Source: Empedobacter stercoris (lineage in GTDB: Bacteria; Bacteroidota; Bacteroidia; Flavobacteriales; Weeksellaceae). From it: a stretch of DNA of 64,000 nucleotides. The position numbers and the translations under genes are program-made. A model generated the notes under the pieces. That model was not told where the DNA came from, did not search any database, and saw nothing but the letters and a program-made list of their open reading frames with translations. This document shows, in pieces, positions 62,513 through 64,000 of this stretch (positions within the stretch are counted from its first letter, which is position 1; each line of letters begins with the position of its first letter). The stretch covers positions 310,001 to 374,000 of the forward strand of contig NZ_CP104209.1 of NCBI RefSeq assembly GCF_025244765.1. The letters are read 5' to 3'.

Positions 62513-64000
62513 ATTGTGTTGTCTTCGAGGGATAGATGTGAGTCTATATTCTTATACTTTTTATGTTTTTATTTTTATTTTAATTCACTAATAACACGGT
62601 CACTGAGGCACTCGAAGTGCAGAATCTTTCGATTTTTTTTCTTCTAACTTTTACCTTAATGCAAAAGTTACAAAACATCAAGTCTTTGATTTTCGACGGT
62701 CAAAATAAGTTTCAGCCATTGAATGTTTTAAATCATTTGCTACGCAAACAGTAAAACATTTTAACCATTCTCTTCAACTTTTTGACACTCGCCTCCAAAT
62801 CATATGACATTTTTCTAATCCTTTTTTCAATACTCAAATACACTTTTTACAACGAATTCAAAACCGTCATTGCTGAAAAGTCGAGTGTCAATTCGGCGTA
62901 AAGAGCGTTAAAAATGATTTACTGTTCGCATTTCATATGCGAATGTTCTAAAGCATTTAGCGAATAGCCGTTATTGACCGACTTGTAAGCACAGACTTGT
63001 AATGCTTTGCATTCATGAATACCATAAAATAATAATAAACCATATGAATAACTTTTTGGTTCGTTTTTTCATCAAGGAAAAAATGAACGTAATAAAATAA
63101 AGAACTACTAATCCTCTTAATATATCCAATTTCTCTTTAGGCTCTTATCTCGCTGTCATTCTGAGCTTGTCTCAGAATCGCATCCTTTATAAATCCCCCG
63201 ATATAGACAAGTTTTAAAAAATACATTAATAAATGAAAACTAAAATTTAACACTAATTACTTTATGAAGATCATTTACTTTCTTCTTAAGGCGTCTTCGG
63301 GGGATAGAGTGTGAATCTGTTTACTCTTTCATAATTTTACATAAGTTTTTTAAAATTCAACATTAGTTTTAAAAGCCACTCCTTTTCCAGTACATCGCGC
63401 CAACTTTGTTTTTGGGAAAGGAGGTTTTATTTTTTTACGTTTTACGTGATACGCTTAACGTTTTACGTTTTTATTCTTATTTATATTCAAATTCACTTTT
63501 TAATAACAAATTTTGTCATTCTGGGCTTGTCTCAGAATCGCATCCAATATGTCATTTCGAGGTATCGAGAAATCTTTCTATCACTTTTTTGAGAGCAAAA
63601 AAGTAATCAAAAAACTCTTGTCTTTGATTTTCGACGGTCAAAATTGGTTTCAGCCATTCAATATTTTAAATCATTTGCTACGCAAACAGTAAAATATTTT
63701 AACCATGGCGATCAACTTTTTGACACTCGCCTCCAAATCATATGACATTTTTTTAATCCTATTTAAACATTCAAATCCTTTTTTAACAATGAATTTATAA
63801 ACCGTCATTGCTGAAAAGTCGAGTGTCAATTCGGCGTAAAGAGCGTTAAAAATGATTTACTGTTCGCATTTCACATGCGAATGATTTAAAGCATTTAGCG
63901 AATAGCCGTTATTGACCGACTTGTAAGCACAGACTTGATTTTTTGATTACTTTTTGATCAAGCAAAAAGCAATAAATAGAGAACTTCTTATTATCGTAAA

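Larger units (their letters stand above)
61073..64000. repeat. Repeat array R2, gene-free, running off the right edge
   Basis: At least 2.9 kb of modules shared with R1. The main unit (about 365 bp) occurs four times: near 61360-61735, 61915-62290, 62680-63090 and 63615-63965. Each contains GATTTTCGACGGTCAAAA, TTTGCTACGCAAA, GTGTCAATTCGGCGTAAAG, TTCGCATTTCATATGCGAA and GCACAGACTTG. The GTCATTCTGGGCTTGTCTC element is at 61257, 63155 (partial) and 63515. No credible gene is seen, apart from repeated tiny frames and gene relics listed separately. Confidence 0.85.

Overview
The window is AT-rich chromosomal DNA of a Bacteroidota bacterium, most likely class Flavobacteriia and near Weeksellaceae such as Empedobacter or Chryseobacterium. 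The genus is an inference. Support comes from repeated TAnnTTTG (-7) promoter boxes with no obvious Shine-Dalgarno sites, a SusC/SusD pair, a MauE/DoxX plus DUF6520-like secreted-protein pair, and many lipoproteins with a Bacteroidota-style lipobox. No rRNA, tRNA or CRISPR array was recognised.

Bases 1-46,300 are mostly housekeeping genes in short operons. In order these are: parB(partial)-parA; a PLP decarboxylase with a deoxyhypusine-synthase-like enzyme (polyamines); a polysaccharide deacetylase; a HAD phosphatase; TerC; an EamA exporter; fabH; lpdA; an SPFH protein; truC; a Fur-family regulator-methyltransferase-ZIP operon (probably zinc); an M24 aminopeptidase; a THUMP RNA methyltransferase with DUF2750 and glycosyltransferase genes; rimO; scoAB; a UbiA-like protein coupled to a methyltransferase; an acyl-CoA desaturase; two large secreted proteins; a TPR histidine kinase with a LuxR response regulator; a flavin reductase-FAH operon; a TIKI/ChaN-like protein; and an OmpA lipoprotein.

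Four insertion sequences interrupt this part. Three are 1,444-bp copies of one IS3-family (IS150-type) element. Each lies in the loop of a different intrinsic terminator, with 3-bp target duplications (TAT, GAT, GAT). The fourth, an IS30-family element, sits in the centre of a palindromic target at the 3' end of the UbiA-like gene. There, gene and transposase each take their stop codon across the junction.

From 46,300 to the end, two gene-free repeat arrays (about 3.7 kb and at least 2.9 kb) share several modules and bracket an 11-kb accessory island. The island encodes a membrane AraC-type regulator with TPRs, a small lipoprotein, a MauE/DoxX protein fused to a large extracytoplasmic domain, a four-cysteine secreted DUF6520-like protein, and a susC-susD-S9 peptidase operon. 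The susD gene carries a frameshift. The gene set suggests production, oxidation, proteolysis, import and sensing of a secreted peptide, but that chain is inferred. The repeats contain covarying hairpins, a 581-bp tandem duplication, conserved tiny reading frames and relics of susC-like gene starts.
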